From: Lojkania enalia
Lineage: Eukaryota; Ascomycota; Dothideomycetes; Pleosporales
DNA length: 64,000 nt
Direction: 5' to 3'
Assembly: GCA_010094045.1 (NCBI GenBank)
Contig: ML986668.1
Coordinates: 91,221-155,220, forward strand
The position numbers and the translations under genes are program-made. Positions 12,561 to 23,858 of this stretch are shown here, in pieces (position 1 is the first letter of the stretch; each line of letters opens with the position of its first letter). The notes beneath the pieces are model-generated. The model was given only the letters and a program-made list of their open reading frames with translations, had not been told where the DNA came from and did not search any database.

Positions 12561-12839
12561 TATAATAATATAAAGAAATTATTCTATAAAAAGTTTTATA
12601 TATAACCTTATCTTAAAGTTTTTTACTTATCTTATCCTACCTCTAGTTTTACCTCTTTTTCTATCTATATATAGTTATATACTCCCTTATAAGTAGTTTA
12701 GTAGTTTTTCTATATCCTTTTATATAAGGTCTATAGGTATTAATAGAATTTTTAGGTCCCTAATTCTTTATATACTCTTATATACCTCTAAATAGATTTA
12801 TATTATATTCGGACCTATTATCTTATCTATACTATTATA
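12561..12839 (+). repeat. 3' LTR of Gypsy-1 copy B
   Basis: The LTR is 279 bp, from TATAATAATATAAAG to CTATTATA, directly after a polypurine tract of seven G residues interrupted by A. It is collinear with the solo LTR at 2043-2320 apart from transitions, and it retains the segment deleted from the LTR at 3723-3982. Confidence 0.9.
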
Positions 12840-12849
12840 AATATTATAC

Positions 12850-14618
12850 TTCTAACTAGTAAAAAGAATTAATAATAAACTATACTAGTTTAAAAATAAG
12901 AAAAGATAAATATACTATTAAAGAGTATACTTTTTAATAAAAATTACTAATATAGGTAGACCTATAAATCTAAGTACTACTAGAAAAAAGAAGCTTAAAC
13001 TATAAGTAACTTAAAAAAGAAAGACTTAAAAAAAAGATATTAAATATTATAATTATTATAAACTAAAATATATAATAAAAAAATATTAAAATAAAAAGAA
13101 AGAAAAGAAAAACTAGCCTATAAAAGAAAAATTATAGGAAATAGGTAAAGAAAAACTAGCTATAACTATAGAATATAAAACTCTATATTAGTTCTTCTAT
13201 AATAAAAATAAATATTAAATATACTAATAACTTAAAAAAGCTATAGAATATTAGTTTTAAAAGAAAATATAATTTATAGTAATATAGAAATATATAAAAA
13301 GATAGCTAGAAGAAATTTAGAAAGAATTAAATAAAGATAAAGAAATAAATACTCTATTATAAATAGAAGAAGCTACTATTAAAATATTAATATTTAAACT
13401 AGTATTTAGAGTATATTTTATATACTAATAAAAAATAATTAAGTATAAATAGAAAATACTAGCTCTTATAACTATTTTATAAAAAGAACTACTTATAAGA
13501 TTTTATAATAAAAATAGACTAAAATAAGATATTATTAACATTTATAAAGAATAGTAAAATACCTACTTTAAAAAGATCTATTTCTTATACTTCTAAAAAT
13601 AGATAGAGATAATAAAAATAGTAGAAGAATATTTTAATATAATAGACTAGAATAAAACTATATATATAATATAAAAAGTAGTAGCCTTCTTATAAAGTAA
13701 AGTACTAGTAAAATACTAGGTATTAAAAGTATTATAATATAAATAGAAATAGAACTTCTAGATTAAAAAAAATAATAACCTTTATATAAATTAATACTAT
13801 CTAGTATATTTTAAAATAGTATAGATATTATATATTAAATAATAATATAAAGCCTATTAAAAAAGGAAAAAATATATAGATATATAGCTAAGATAACTAA
13901 ATAAAAATAAAGTACTAGAAAATCCTATAAAATAAAAAATTATAATAGAATAAGAAGTTATTAAATAAATCTAAAACTATATAGTATTTAAATTTAGATT
14001 TTTACTATCTAAAATATATATTAGAAGAAGACTATAATATAAATATTTAAAACAAAAATACTTAAAATATATATTTATAAAGAAAGTAATAGTTTATTAG
14101 CTAGAAATAATTTAATTATATAAAAATATAGGAGAATACTATCTTATAATACTAGAATAATATTATAGCTATAAAGTACATATACTTATTAATAGTAGAG
14201 TAATAAAGAACTTTATAGCTAGTAATTATATTACTAGAAAAGGAATACTTATAATATAGTTAAAATAACTTTATATAATCTAAACTATAGAGGAGAAAAA
14301 CTTTTAAAAGAAATTTATATATACTATAAAATTAGAAGAGTTTAAAATTCTAGAAATAATCTAATAAGAATAAATCTTCTAAATTATAAAAATTACTAAC
14401 TATAATATTATCTTAGAAATTCTATAATTAAGAAAGGAAAACTTTTAGATAAACTAGTAAACGGGATAAATTATCTTTAAAAACTCTAGTTAACTAGTTA
14501 AAAAATAACTTACAATAATAGTAAAAGAAGTAGTAAAAGAATTATTTCTAATAGAAAATATATTTATAGTATATTTAAAGAATATTAATACTTAATAGAA
14601 TAACTCTAAAAACTACTA
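12850..14618 (+). pseudogene. Gypsy-2 copy i gag C-terminus and protease relic
   Basis: A zinc knuckle ghost lies at 13045-13086, with TAT at all four metal-ligand positions (C-x2-C-x4-H-x4-C reads Y-YN-Y-YKLK-Y-IIKK-Y). A protease-like segment follows near 14180-14240, reading LINSRVIKNFIASN, which corresponds to the A-L-I-D-S-G-A-T-x-N-F-I type active site with Asp changed to Asn. Stops are TAA or TAG. The pogo-1 insertion at 14619 separates this part from the reverse transcriptase. Confidence 0.7.
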
Positions 14619-16467
14619 ACGTATTCTACTATCGAAGCGGCTAAACTATCGAAGCGGCCACTTTTTTTTAGCATTATAAACACTACGTACGAACTATAAT
14701 AAATCTACAATACAACCTTCTATTAATTTAATAAGAAGGTAGAATTAAGCTTACCTTACAGGCGTATAAATTAGGCCAGTTTAAGAGCGTATAACGCGCT
14801 GTTATAGCTTTTAACGTATAATATTAACAACTCTCTACTCGACTTTATAGAATTGCGTTTCGCCCTTATATATAACTAAATTGCTAGAAGCTTATAGTAA
14901 CTAAAGAACAAATAATCGTATAATATATTCTTAACCTTAATTTACAAGGATTTGCACCCCGGCTATATAAGGTAGTAGATATAGTAGATAAACTATTAGG
15001 CGTACGTAGTAGAATATCTATAAAAAAGAATTAGCTTAAATAATTTATAGCATATATAAATAAGCTTAAAATAGCCTTTAATTAAGTAAAGGATTGCTAA
15101 AGAATAAAATAAGAGAATCTAGAGGTTATTAACGTATAGTTTAAGCTTATATAGGATATAATTACGAAATATAGCATATATAATAATAATATCTACAACT
15201 TTAATAAGATAGGCTTTTAAATAGATATTATTAATACTATAAAGGTTGTTATAGGTTTAAAACATTATATAAGGCTTACTCTTATATAGCTAGGTAATTG
15301 TAAGTAGGTTATAGTTATTTAGAGTATCTGCGCTGCTACGTACGCGACCCTACTATTTATTATCTATAAAGAACGTATTTATATCTCTATATAGTATAAA
15401 GAAGTAAGTATATTATATAATTAGAAAATTTTAGTTTCTAAGAACGGCTAGACAAATAACGCACTTAGTCTTAAGTAGCTAAAGTATTTTAATAAGTATA
15501 TAAAGATGCGTTAGATAGAATTATATAAGCTACTTATTTTAGACGGTTATAAAAGCTACCTTAACTAGGAATTTAAAAATTACTACCTTATATAAAAGAT
15601 TCTAATACTTTATATATCTTTTTATTTATCGTATATACTTTAGCTTCTTAATATAGTTTACTTCTTACTGTTAAAGCTGAAGTACTTACAGTATATATAA
15701 AACTTAGCGCGCCGACGCGTCTACTATATTAATAAAAAAGGCTTTCTTCCAGCCTTTAAGAACGCGTTTTTTAACATATTTACATATAAGAACTATTAAA
15801 AGGCCTTTAAAGTAATAGGAATTATTCCTCTAAACGCGCAGGTTATATTAGATCGCCTTAATATATAATTATATACCCTACTAGAACTACTTCTATAAGA
15901 AGACTTCTAATAGTCTAAAACTCTAAGTAATATATATAAATTTGGGTTACAATTAATACTTATATAAAAGTTCTTTGTACAATTACTAAAAGAGGTATAA
16001 GAAAGATTCTTACAACTTATAAAAGGTGCTGAGTTAATACTATATTAGAATACGCTTCTTTAAACTCGTAACTCTAAGCTTAAAAGGTAATTAGAAGAAG
16101 TAATTAAGTGTAAAACACGTAAAAGAAAGTATATTTAGTATAGTAGTATAATATTATATAGCGAGGGATCTTTATATATAGCTGCTGAAGTATCTATAAG
16201 CTCTCAGCCCTTTAAGAAGACTCGTAGTGCTGATATTTAAGAAAGGGCTTAACCAGCTTAACGCTACTATAGTAACTATAGTAAGACTAGATATAACGCT
16301 TGTACGTGCTAAAAGGATAGTAGGGAAAATTCTAAATTAGATAAAAGTATATTATATATAGAATCTCTTATTAGTATTAAGTAAATTAACTTTTCGTATA
16401 TAGTATTCGTTGCGCTAAGAAAAAGTGGCCGCTTTGATAGTTTAGACGCTTTAATAGTAGAATACGT
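14619..16467 (+). mobile_element. pogo-1 copy 2, 1849-bp DNA transposon
   Basis: The TIRs read ACGTATTCTACTATCGAAG at the left and the same, slightly mutated, at the right (inner repeats gatag and aatag). The TA target duplication is at 14617-14618 and 16468-16469. Each TIR has two copies of the 17-bp direct repeat. The element splits a Gypsy-2 pol gene between protease and reverse transcriptase. Confidence 0.93.
14700..16400 (+). pseudogene. pogo-1 copy 2 transposase relic (DDE superfamily)
   Basis: The core is readable on the + strand. IYNFNKIGF contains the first catalytic position at 15223-15225 (Asp changed to Asn, in the family motif NFDETGF). LLILDG keeps the second Asp (15542-15544). 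LQLLN-type sequence carries the third as Asn (15650-15652). NNALSL with K-YF-NKY fits the block before the second Asp. First and second sites lie in different frames, so at least one indel has occurred besides RIP. The family performs cut-and-paste transposition in the nucleus; this copy cannot. Confidence 0.78.
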
Positions 16468-16469
16468 TA

Positions 16470-17836
16470 TAATATCTACTAAAATATAGAGAATAGAATT
16501 ATAAAATTAAACTATAATTAGAGAAAGAACCTAAATATAAACTAATATATAGTTTAATATTAAGGGAAGTAAAAGCTCTAAAATAATATATAGATAAGTA
16601 TTTAAAGAAAAAAATAGTCTAAGAATTAAACTTACTAGTAATATACTTTATACTCTTTATAAATTAGAAAGAAATAATAGATTTATAAATATATATCGAT
16701 TACTATATTCTTAATAATATTATAATTAAAAACTAATATCTCTTACTACTTATCTATAATTTAAAAAACTAATTAAAAGAAGTTACTATTTTTATAAAAT
16801 TAGATATTTAAAATATATACTATTAGATCTATATTAAAAAAGGAGATAAGTAGAAAATAGTATTTAAAATAAAAAAGGAACTTTTTAAATACTTAATTAT
16901 ACTATTTAGATTTACTAATATATTAGCTACCTTTTAAAAATAAATTAATAAAGTACTAAAATTATATTTTAGATAATTCTATATAGTATATTTAGATAAT
17001 ATTCTTATATATTTAAAAATAAAGTAAGAATATAAAAAATATATTAAATAAATACTATATATATTATAAGTAGTAAAATTATATTTAAAAGTAAAGAAAT
17101 ATAAATTTTATACTATATAAATAGACTACTTAAAATTTATTATTAAATTAGAACAACTATAAATAAATTTAAATAAATTAGTAGTAATTAAAAACTAACT
17201 AATTTTAAAATTAGTTAAAAATATCTAATTTTTTATAAAATTTTATAACTTCTATTAAACTTTTATAAATAATTAGAGTAATATAATTATACCCTTAACT
17301 TAACTATTAAAAAAAGATATTACTTTTATATAGGGAAATAAATAAGAAAAATCTATTTAAAAAGTAAAGAAATAATTTTAATAAGAACTAGTACTAAAAC
17401 TCTATAATTTAGAGAAGAAAATTTTTATAGAAACTAATTTATTAGAAATAAAAATAGCTAGAATTCTTATATAAATCTATAATAGAAAATAATATCTAGT
17501 AGTATACTATTTATAAAAACTTATACTAGTAGAAATTAATTATAATATATATAACTAAAAACTTCTAGCTATTATAATATACTTTAAAAAATAGTATATA
17601 TACCTATAAGAAGTATAATAATAAACTAAAGTTTATTATAATTATAAGAATCTTACTATTTTTTTTACTATTAAAACTCTTACTTTTAGATAGATTAAAT
17701 AGTTATAAAAACTAGCTATATTTAACTTTAAAATTATCTATATTAATAGAAAATAAAACTAAAAAGTAGATATATTAAGTAGACTATTAAGATATAAGTA
17801 AAAGAAAGAAACTATAGTTATACTACTAATAAGATA
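16470..17836 (+). pseudogene. Gypsy-2 copy i reverse transcriptase and RNase H relic
   Basis: DLQIYIDY and KEVTIFIKLDI mark the reverse transcriptase palm. The Y-x-D-D box is at 16989-17000 and reads YLDN. An FYIVYLDNILIYLKIKQEYK block follows, then RNase H (IETNLLEIKIARILI, where the family has E-T-D-A-S) and the terminal VDILSRLL stretch near 17780, equivalent to A-D-A-L-S-R. The gene is cut at 17841 by the Gypsy-3 LTR. Premature stops are of RIP type. Confidence 0.78.
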
Positions 17837-17841
17837 ATAAG

Positions 17842-18144
17842 TATTATAAATACTTATATATAGTTAGTTAATCGTACTTTAAGTAGTTAATTCTATTACT
17901 ATATACTATATATAAATATTAAAATATTATATAAAGAATAGAGATATTTATATTATATAAGTTTTTATAGAGGCTAGGTCTATACTACTATATAGGCTAG
18001 TTAAGTTAATAAAACCTTTCTCTATTATAGTTAAGATAAGTTAGTTATATTCTAACTAGTAGCTAATAACTATTACTAGTAGCTAGTTTAGATATTATAA
18101 TAAGAGTAGTATAGGTATAGAAGTATTATAGTATTACTATAATA
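17842..18144 (-). repeat. Gypsy-3 dimer LTR 1 (3' LTR)
   Basis: This 303-bp LTR starts TATTATAAA and ends ACTATAATA on the + strand. It is the reverse complement of the LTRs of the inserted Gypsy-3 at 35635-41593. The complement of the polypurine tract (tacccccctttt) follows at 18146-18157. Confidence 0.92.
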
Positions 18145-18234
18145 GTACCCCCCTTTTAGTTATAAGTTTCTATAAGTTAGGTTTTTATATTATCTTTAAG
18201 TTATTTATAATTAAATAGTAGTTATTAATACTAG

Positions 18235-18560
18235 TATTAATTAAAGTTATAGGTATATTAGTATAATTAATAGTTAATAGTAATACTATATTAGGGATTA
18301 AGTTAGATTAGTTTATATAGTAGTATTATATTAGAGATTAAGCTAAATTATATATATATTAGTATAACTAGTAGTTAATAGTAGTATTATATTAGAGATT
18401 AAATTAGATTATAGATATATTAGCGCGATTAGTTATTATTATATAGTAGTATTATACTAGAGATTAGGTTAAGTTATAAGTATATTAGTATAACTAATTA
18501 TTATTATATAATAGTATTATACTAGAGATTAGGTTAGTTTATATAGTAGTACTATATTAG
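18235..18560 (-). repeat. Variable tandem repeat in the Gypsy-3 3' region, copy 1
   Basis: About five units of 46-65 bp, each containing a tattatactagagattagg-like core, lie between the end of pol and the polypurine tract. The same array is present in copy 2 (30935-31300), and a two-core version in the inserted copy (41060-41200). Confidence 0.7.
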
Positions 18561-21500
18561 ATTAAACTCTAGTATCTAATTAAGAATCTAAATATAATAT
18601 TATATTTAAGTCTTATTTATTTAAGTTTCTAGTATAGTAATCTTCTATAGTAGTTATCTTAGTAAAGTTACTAGCCGGATACTATTCTAGATTATAATAG
18701 CTAGTCTATTTCACTAGATATTTATACTAGTATCTCTATTAGTTATAGTAGAGGTTTTTTATTTACTTAATAAGATATTCTAATTTTCTATTAATTTTAA
18801 TAGGTTTAGGGTTATATATTTATTAATTAGATAAATAGTTAAATAACTTAGATACTAGCTATAATAATAATATATAAAATATAAGATATATTTTAGCTAA
18901 TTTAGATAGCTTTAGTTTATAAATATATAAGAATACCTTTATAATAATCTTATAGAAGCTTATATTCTTCTAGTTAAACTTTTTTAATAGTTTTTATATA
19001 TATATATTTCTAGCATCTAGCTAAACTAGATTATTAACTTAGTAGTTAGAAGCTAGTATACGCTTATAGTTAGTATACTCTTATTAAAATACTTATATCC
19101 AGGTAAGTTCTTTTCTAATATACTCTATAATATTCTTTATTTTATTAACTAGTCTATTAGTTTTCTAAACTATTAGAGACTATTTTAATAGTTAATAGAT
19201 TTTTATAGGCGGCTTAAAGTCTATTTAAAGGTACTAGGTAAAGTAGGCTAGAAATAGAAAAACTTTTATTAATTTAGATACTATATTATTTACTTTAAAC
19301 TATACTATTAGCAGCTATTTAATCTAGTTATCTTATTCATAGCTAGTATAGGCTTAGAAAACTTATTCTATTACTATATTAGTATTCTCTATCTAGTTAT
19401 TAGTTTTTAAATAGAAGCTAGTTAATATATATATATTAATTTATAGCTATTTATAAAGTTTTTAGTAAAAGATAGAAATAAACTATATTCTATAATTAGA
19501 TATAATAGTATATAGTAGTTTATAGTAAACCTATATATAGTAATAGAATAGTTAGATAATATTAGAAGCTTTAATTCTTATATATAGTATTAGGTATCTA
19601 TACTTACTAAGCCTATTAACTACTACTATAATATTTATATAACTTTCTAATTCTAGTAGATTAATTATAAAGTTTATAAAGATATTTTAAAACCTTTATT
19701 TAGGTATAAGTAACGGTTTTAATAATTTATAATACTTTTTTCTAGAAGTCTTACTTTTTTAGTATATATAATAATAGTTTATATATTATTATACCGAGTT
19801 AAATATCTTTAACTAATAGTACTCGCGCTAGAGTAGTTTTAAAGTCTTTCCTTAATTAGGGTATCTACTAGATAGTAAGTTATAGACAGTTTATAGTAGC
19901 TTAAACTTTAGCTTATTATAGTCTAATATTATAAGTTAATCTTAGTAGTATAATCGATTATTATACTCTTTATAGTTAACTAGAGTTAGAAGCTTAAATT
20001 AATAAACTTCTTTTCTTAATAACTTTAAGATATTTTAGATTAGATTATTATTCGGGTATTCTTTATTAATAATCTCTATAATTAATTAGCCTACTTCTAT
20101 TTATTAGAATAGTTTAGAACGAAGTAATATCTATTAATAACCTCTACAGACCTCTTCTTATATAAACTTATCTTATAACCTTTAAGTTAAAGTATTAGAC
20201 TTCTTTTTAAGTTTTCTAGGTTAATATATAATACTAAAATTAAACCTTAATAAATATTCTAACTAATAGACTTATTAGTAGTTTAACTATTTTATTATTA
20301 TAAAGTATTATAGGTTCTTATAATTATTTAGTACTTCTATAGAAAATACTATACCTTCTAATTTAGGCCTCTATTACTTAAAATATTAGATAATTATAAG
20401 TAGTTCCTTATTATATATTTTATAGTTACCTTTAGTAGGATTTATATACTTAGAAAAGTAGATAATAGGTCTTAGTTTACTATTAGTACCTTTCTAAAAT
20501 AATATACTAACTATTATAAAGTTAAACGTATTAGCTTCTACTACTATTAATAGTTTAGGGTTAAAGTATTAGAGAATTAATATAGAGATAAAAGTATCTT
20601 TTAAATAGTTAAAGAAATATTAATAGCTATTATTCTAGTTAAATTAAATATTCTTTTTAGTTAAAACTATTAAAGGAGAGACTTTCTATAAAAAGTTGCT
20701 AATAAATTATTAGTAGAAGTTCGCGAAGTTTATAAAGGCTTAAATATCTTTTATATTTTTAGAGTATTTCTAGTTAATAATTATTTCTACCTTCTTTAAA
20801 TTTATACGGATCTTTTCTATAGTAATTATATATCTTAGGTAGATTATTTTTAGCTAGTAGAATTTATACTTATCTATATTAAGCTATAAACTATTTACTC
20901 TTAAAGTTTTAAAGACTAGCTAGATATATTACTTATAATCCTTTAAATTCTTACTAAATATTAGGATATTATTAATATAAGTAGTATAGAATATATTAAA
21001 ATATAGTCTTAATATATTATTTATAAAGTACTAGAATATATTTAGAGTATTAACTAGGTTAAAAGATATTACTAGGTATTTAAATAGCCTATAATATATA
21101 TAAAAGATACTTTTCTATTTATTTTCTTTAGTAATTTTTAGCTTATTAAATATAATAATAATATTAAGTTTTATATAGTACTTAGTCTTATTAAATTAAA
21201 TTAATATTTCTTAGATTAGTAGAATTAGGTATTAGTTCTTAATAGTAATAGTATTTAGGGCTCTATAATTTATATAGAATTAGAAACTACTTCTAAATTT
21301 CTTTATAAAAATTATAGGTATAACTATTAATAATAAGCTTATTTTAATAAATCTCTTAGATTAGTTCTTATTAAAGTACTTCTTTAGTACTTTTAACTCG
21401 TTCTAGGATATCTTATAAAGTAGACTAAAACTAGTTTACTTACTATTCTCTAATTTAATCTTATAATTATATAGTTATTATTTAGATAACTTATCTATAT

Positions 21501-22786
21501 TTTTTTATAAGAAAATAGATAATAGGTTATAGTATTTTTTAAGTACTTTAGTAATAGGGTTAGTATATACCTTTAGAGCTAGAATCTTATTAATATTAGC
21601 TATTAATATAGCGAAGATTTTATAGTTAAATTATTAGAAGAGTTAGACTAGTAGTATAATACTTATATAGTATATATTTAACTATAGTATAAACTTTAAA
21701 TATTTAGGCTTAGATAGGTTCTTTTAACTATAATTTTTATCTAAAATTAGATTAGTTTTAGTTTTAAATTCTTTTAACTAATATCGTATTTTAAGTAGCT
21801 AGTAATTATATTAGATATAGCTTAATAGATAGAGTTTTAAATAGTACTACCTAAACTTTAGGCTATATAAGGGTTATAAATTAGTTATTTTAAAATCTTC
21901 TTTTATATTAAGTTTAGGTAGTTTATAGTTTTTAATAACCGTTTAAATAGCTTATTAATAGATAGTAGTACTAGAAGATTATAAATATTAAATTAGATAT
22001 TAGTTAGTAGTAAAAACTAGCTATTTATTCTTATAGTCTAGGTTTATATAATACTTATATATCTATAATTATTCTAGAATTAACTAGTATTTTTCTAAGA
22101 TAATTATATAAAAATATACTATTTCTAAATAGTTTAGATATTAGAAGATTAAGATAATTAAATAGAAAATAGTTCTCTTATAAAAGACTTTTCTATTAAA
22201 GTTAGTTAGATATAGATTATATAAGAATTATATCTTTTAGAGTTTTAAGGTATATATAAAGTCTTTATAGATATAGCTATAACTAGTAGCTCTAGTATTA
22301 ATAAAAATATTAATATCTTACTAGACTAGGTCTTAATAGATTAAAAAAGGAGCTAGAATCTAGTAGTTTTATAACTATTTTTATAAAGGCTAGTTCTATA
22401 AATATATAGAGATTTAGTATAAATATAGTTTTAAAAGGTAATTTACTTCTAAAATAGACCTTTTAATAACGTTCTAGTTAGTAAAACTAGCTATATTTAA
22501 AAGTAAAAATAATAGTCTTATTTATAAAATAATAAGTATATTAAAAATTAGTTAAAGAATTAGTTAGAAGATTAAGAATAAAATCTATAAGGTATAGTAG
22601 AATTCTAAGATTCTTAACAGATTAATAGTAGAGGAGTACTATATTCTAGTAAAATATATCTTTTACTACTATATTTATAATAGTATTCTTTCTAGTAGTA
22701 TCTTTCTTATTTATTAGAGCTTATAGATATATAACTAGAAGTATTAAGTTTTATAATATTTAAGTCCTTCTAATAAATAGTATAAT

Positions 22787-23155
22787 TGTAACGGCCCTTC
22801 TAATAGGCCGGGTATAGGGCGGGATAATAACTAAGAGTAATCACGTGCTACGAGGTATATTATTCTTATAGGCTTATAATAGAAGTATGCAAGTAGAGTG
22901 TGTAAAGGATATTTAAATTAACTATAAAGGGCTACGAAGATTAGAGTTGTAAGGTTGTTAAATACAATTTAGTTCCCTTATTATTTTCTTACTTAGTTAC
23001 TTAGTTAACTAAGCTACTAAGTATACTTAGTTACTTAGTTAGCTGAGCTACTAAGCGCGTTATATACCTTATACTAGCCTTATTCTTCTAGCTATATAAA
23101 GTCCTAGATCTTAATTAGGTCTAGTATAGGAGTTCTTATAAGGATACCTATAATA
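22787..23155 (-). repeat. Gypsy-2 copy ii 3' LTR
   Basis: The LTR is 369 bp. It contains a cluster of overlapping palindromes at about 22990-23055 (cttagttaactaag, actaagtatacttagt). Adjacent to it inside the element is a C-rich tract that is the complement of the polypurine tract. Reading on the + strand, this LTR lies directly upstream of the antisense gene and could supply its promoter (inference). Confidence 0.9.
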
Positions 23156-23332
23156 CTACCTTCCCCTTCTAAGCTCTTAGCCTAAGAGTTTTCCCGTTCT
23201 AAACTAGTATATAGTAGGGTTAATATACTATTTTCGCTAAGACTATATATATTTTTAATACCTCCCCTTTATTATTTAACTTTAAGTAGATACTATTATA
23301 CTAATCGCATAAACTGTTTAGGTGAAACAATT

Positions 23333-23858
23333 ATACCTTATTTCTAGTATTCCTGTAAGGGGTTAACTTATAAAGTAGATAAGAAGAAGATACTTAAGAA
23401 ATTATATTGTTTAGAGTACTTTTATACTAGTATATATTCGTTGTGCAACGTGGATCGCGATACTTAGATTACTCGTATATTATAATCCTGTAATACTAGT
23501 TTATTCTTAATTCTTCCTAGTAGCGAAGTAGGATGCTAAAGTTGTAAAGTTAGAGGAGAAGATCTGTCTAGCTTAGGAGAAGTCAGAACAACTTCTTAAT
23601 AAGGTAGTAGTAGCTTATATAAGAATCCAGCGTCTTCGCAAAATTTGTAAATAAGTAAAGTATAAGTAGGTAGAGGGTTATAAACGTGCGTAGAAGTAAC
23701 TTAAAGAAGAGAAAGAAGTAGATCGTAAGGCGGGTCTCCTTTTTAAAGTAGAGTTGCCTCCCGTAACGTAGCTAATATCATTTAATTCTACTACTCTATC
23801 TCTAGATTTCCTTTATAAATTTAGTTTTTATAATATACCTATAATACTATAGGGCTGA
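23333..23858 (+). pseudogene. Antisense two-exon gene in Gypsy-2 copy ii (Cys-rich, coiled coil)
   Basis: A small gene runs opposite to gag-pol. I place the start at ATA 23333 (ATG after RIP), a 142-nt exon 1, a 46-nt GT-AG intron (23475-23520) and exon 2 to TGA at 23856-23858: 480 nt, 159 residues. Exon 1 carries spaced cysteines (23354, 23408, 23444, with Tyr at 23348, 23369 and 23417 where Cys is likely), suggesting a zinc-binding cluster. Exon 2 reads as a charged helix (KLEEK, EQLLNK, RIQRLRK, RKQLKEEKE) then a short Pro/Leu-rich tail. Removing the intron joins two frames that are otherwise offset by one, and the second copy at 55708-56233 has identical exon lengths. Its stop lies beside the oppositely oriented pol stop. 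Antisense extra genes are known in some fungal Gypsy elements (Boty-type); function unknown. Confidence 0.62.

Larger units (their letters stand above)
3983..12839 (+). mobile_element. Gypsy-1 copy B, nearly full-length LTR retrotransposon
   Basis: Order on the + strand is truncated 5' LTR, gag relic with zinc knuckle, pol with reverse transcriptase, RNase H, integrase and chromodomain, a 3' region, polypurine tract (aaggggggtag at 12550-12560) and a 279-bp 3' LTR. This Ty3/Gypsy domain order with a terminal chromodomain is typical of fungal chromoviruses. A pogo-1 element (10569-12434) lies in the 3' region. Without it the internal region is about 6.5 kb. All frames are broken by RIP-type stops. 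The right flank begins aatat; its left partner is lost in the junction with copy A. Confidence 0.85.
12845..17841 (+). mobile_element. Gypsy-2 fragment (copy i), gag to RNase H
   Basis: A + strand Gypsy fragment covers the gag C-terminus, protease, reverse transcriptase and RNase H, interrupted by pogo-1 copy 2. It matches the two complete Gypsy-2 elements, which lie on the minus strand. For example, the gag motif GRPINLSTTRKKK here corresponds to the same stretch in the 55172-63880 copy, and the RNase H ends match the 22787-29656 copy residue for residue. Both ends are truncated: left by the Gypsy-1 pair, right by the Gypsy-3 dimer. Confidence 0.8.
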
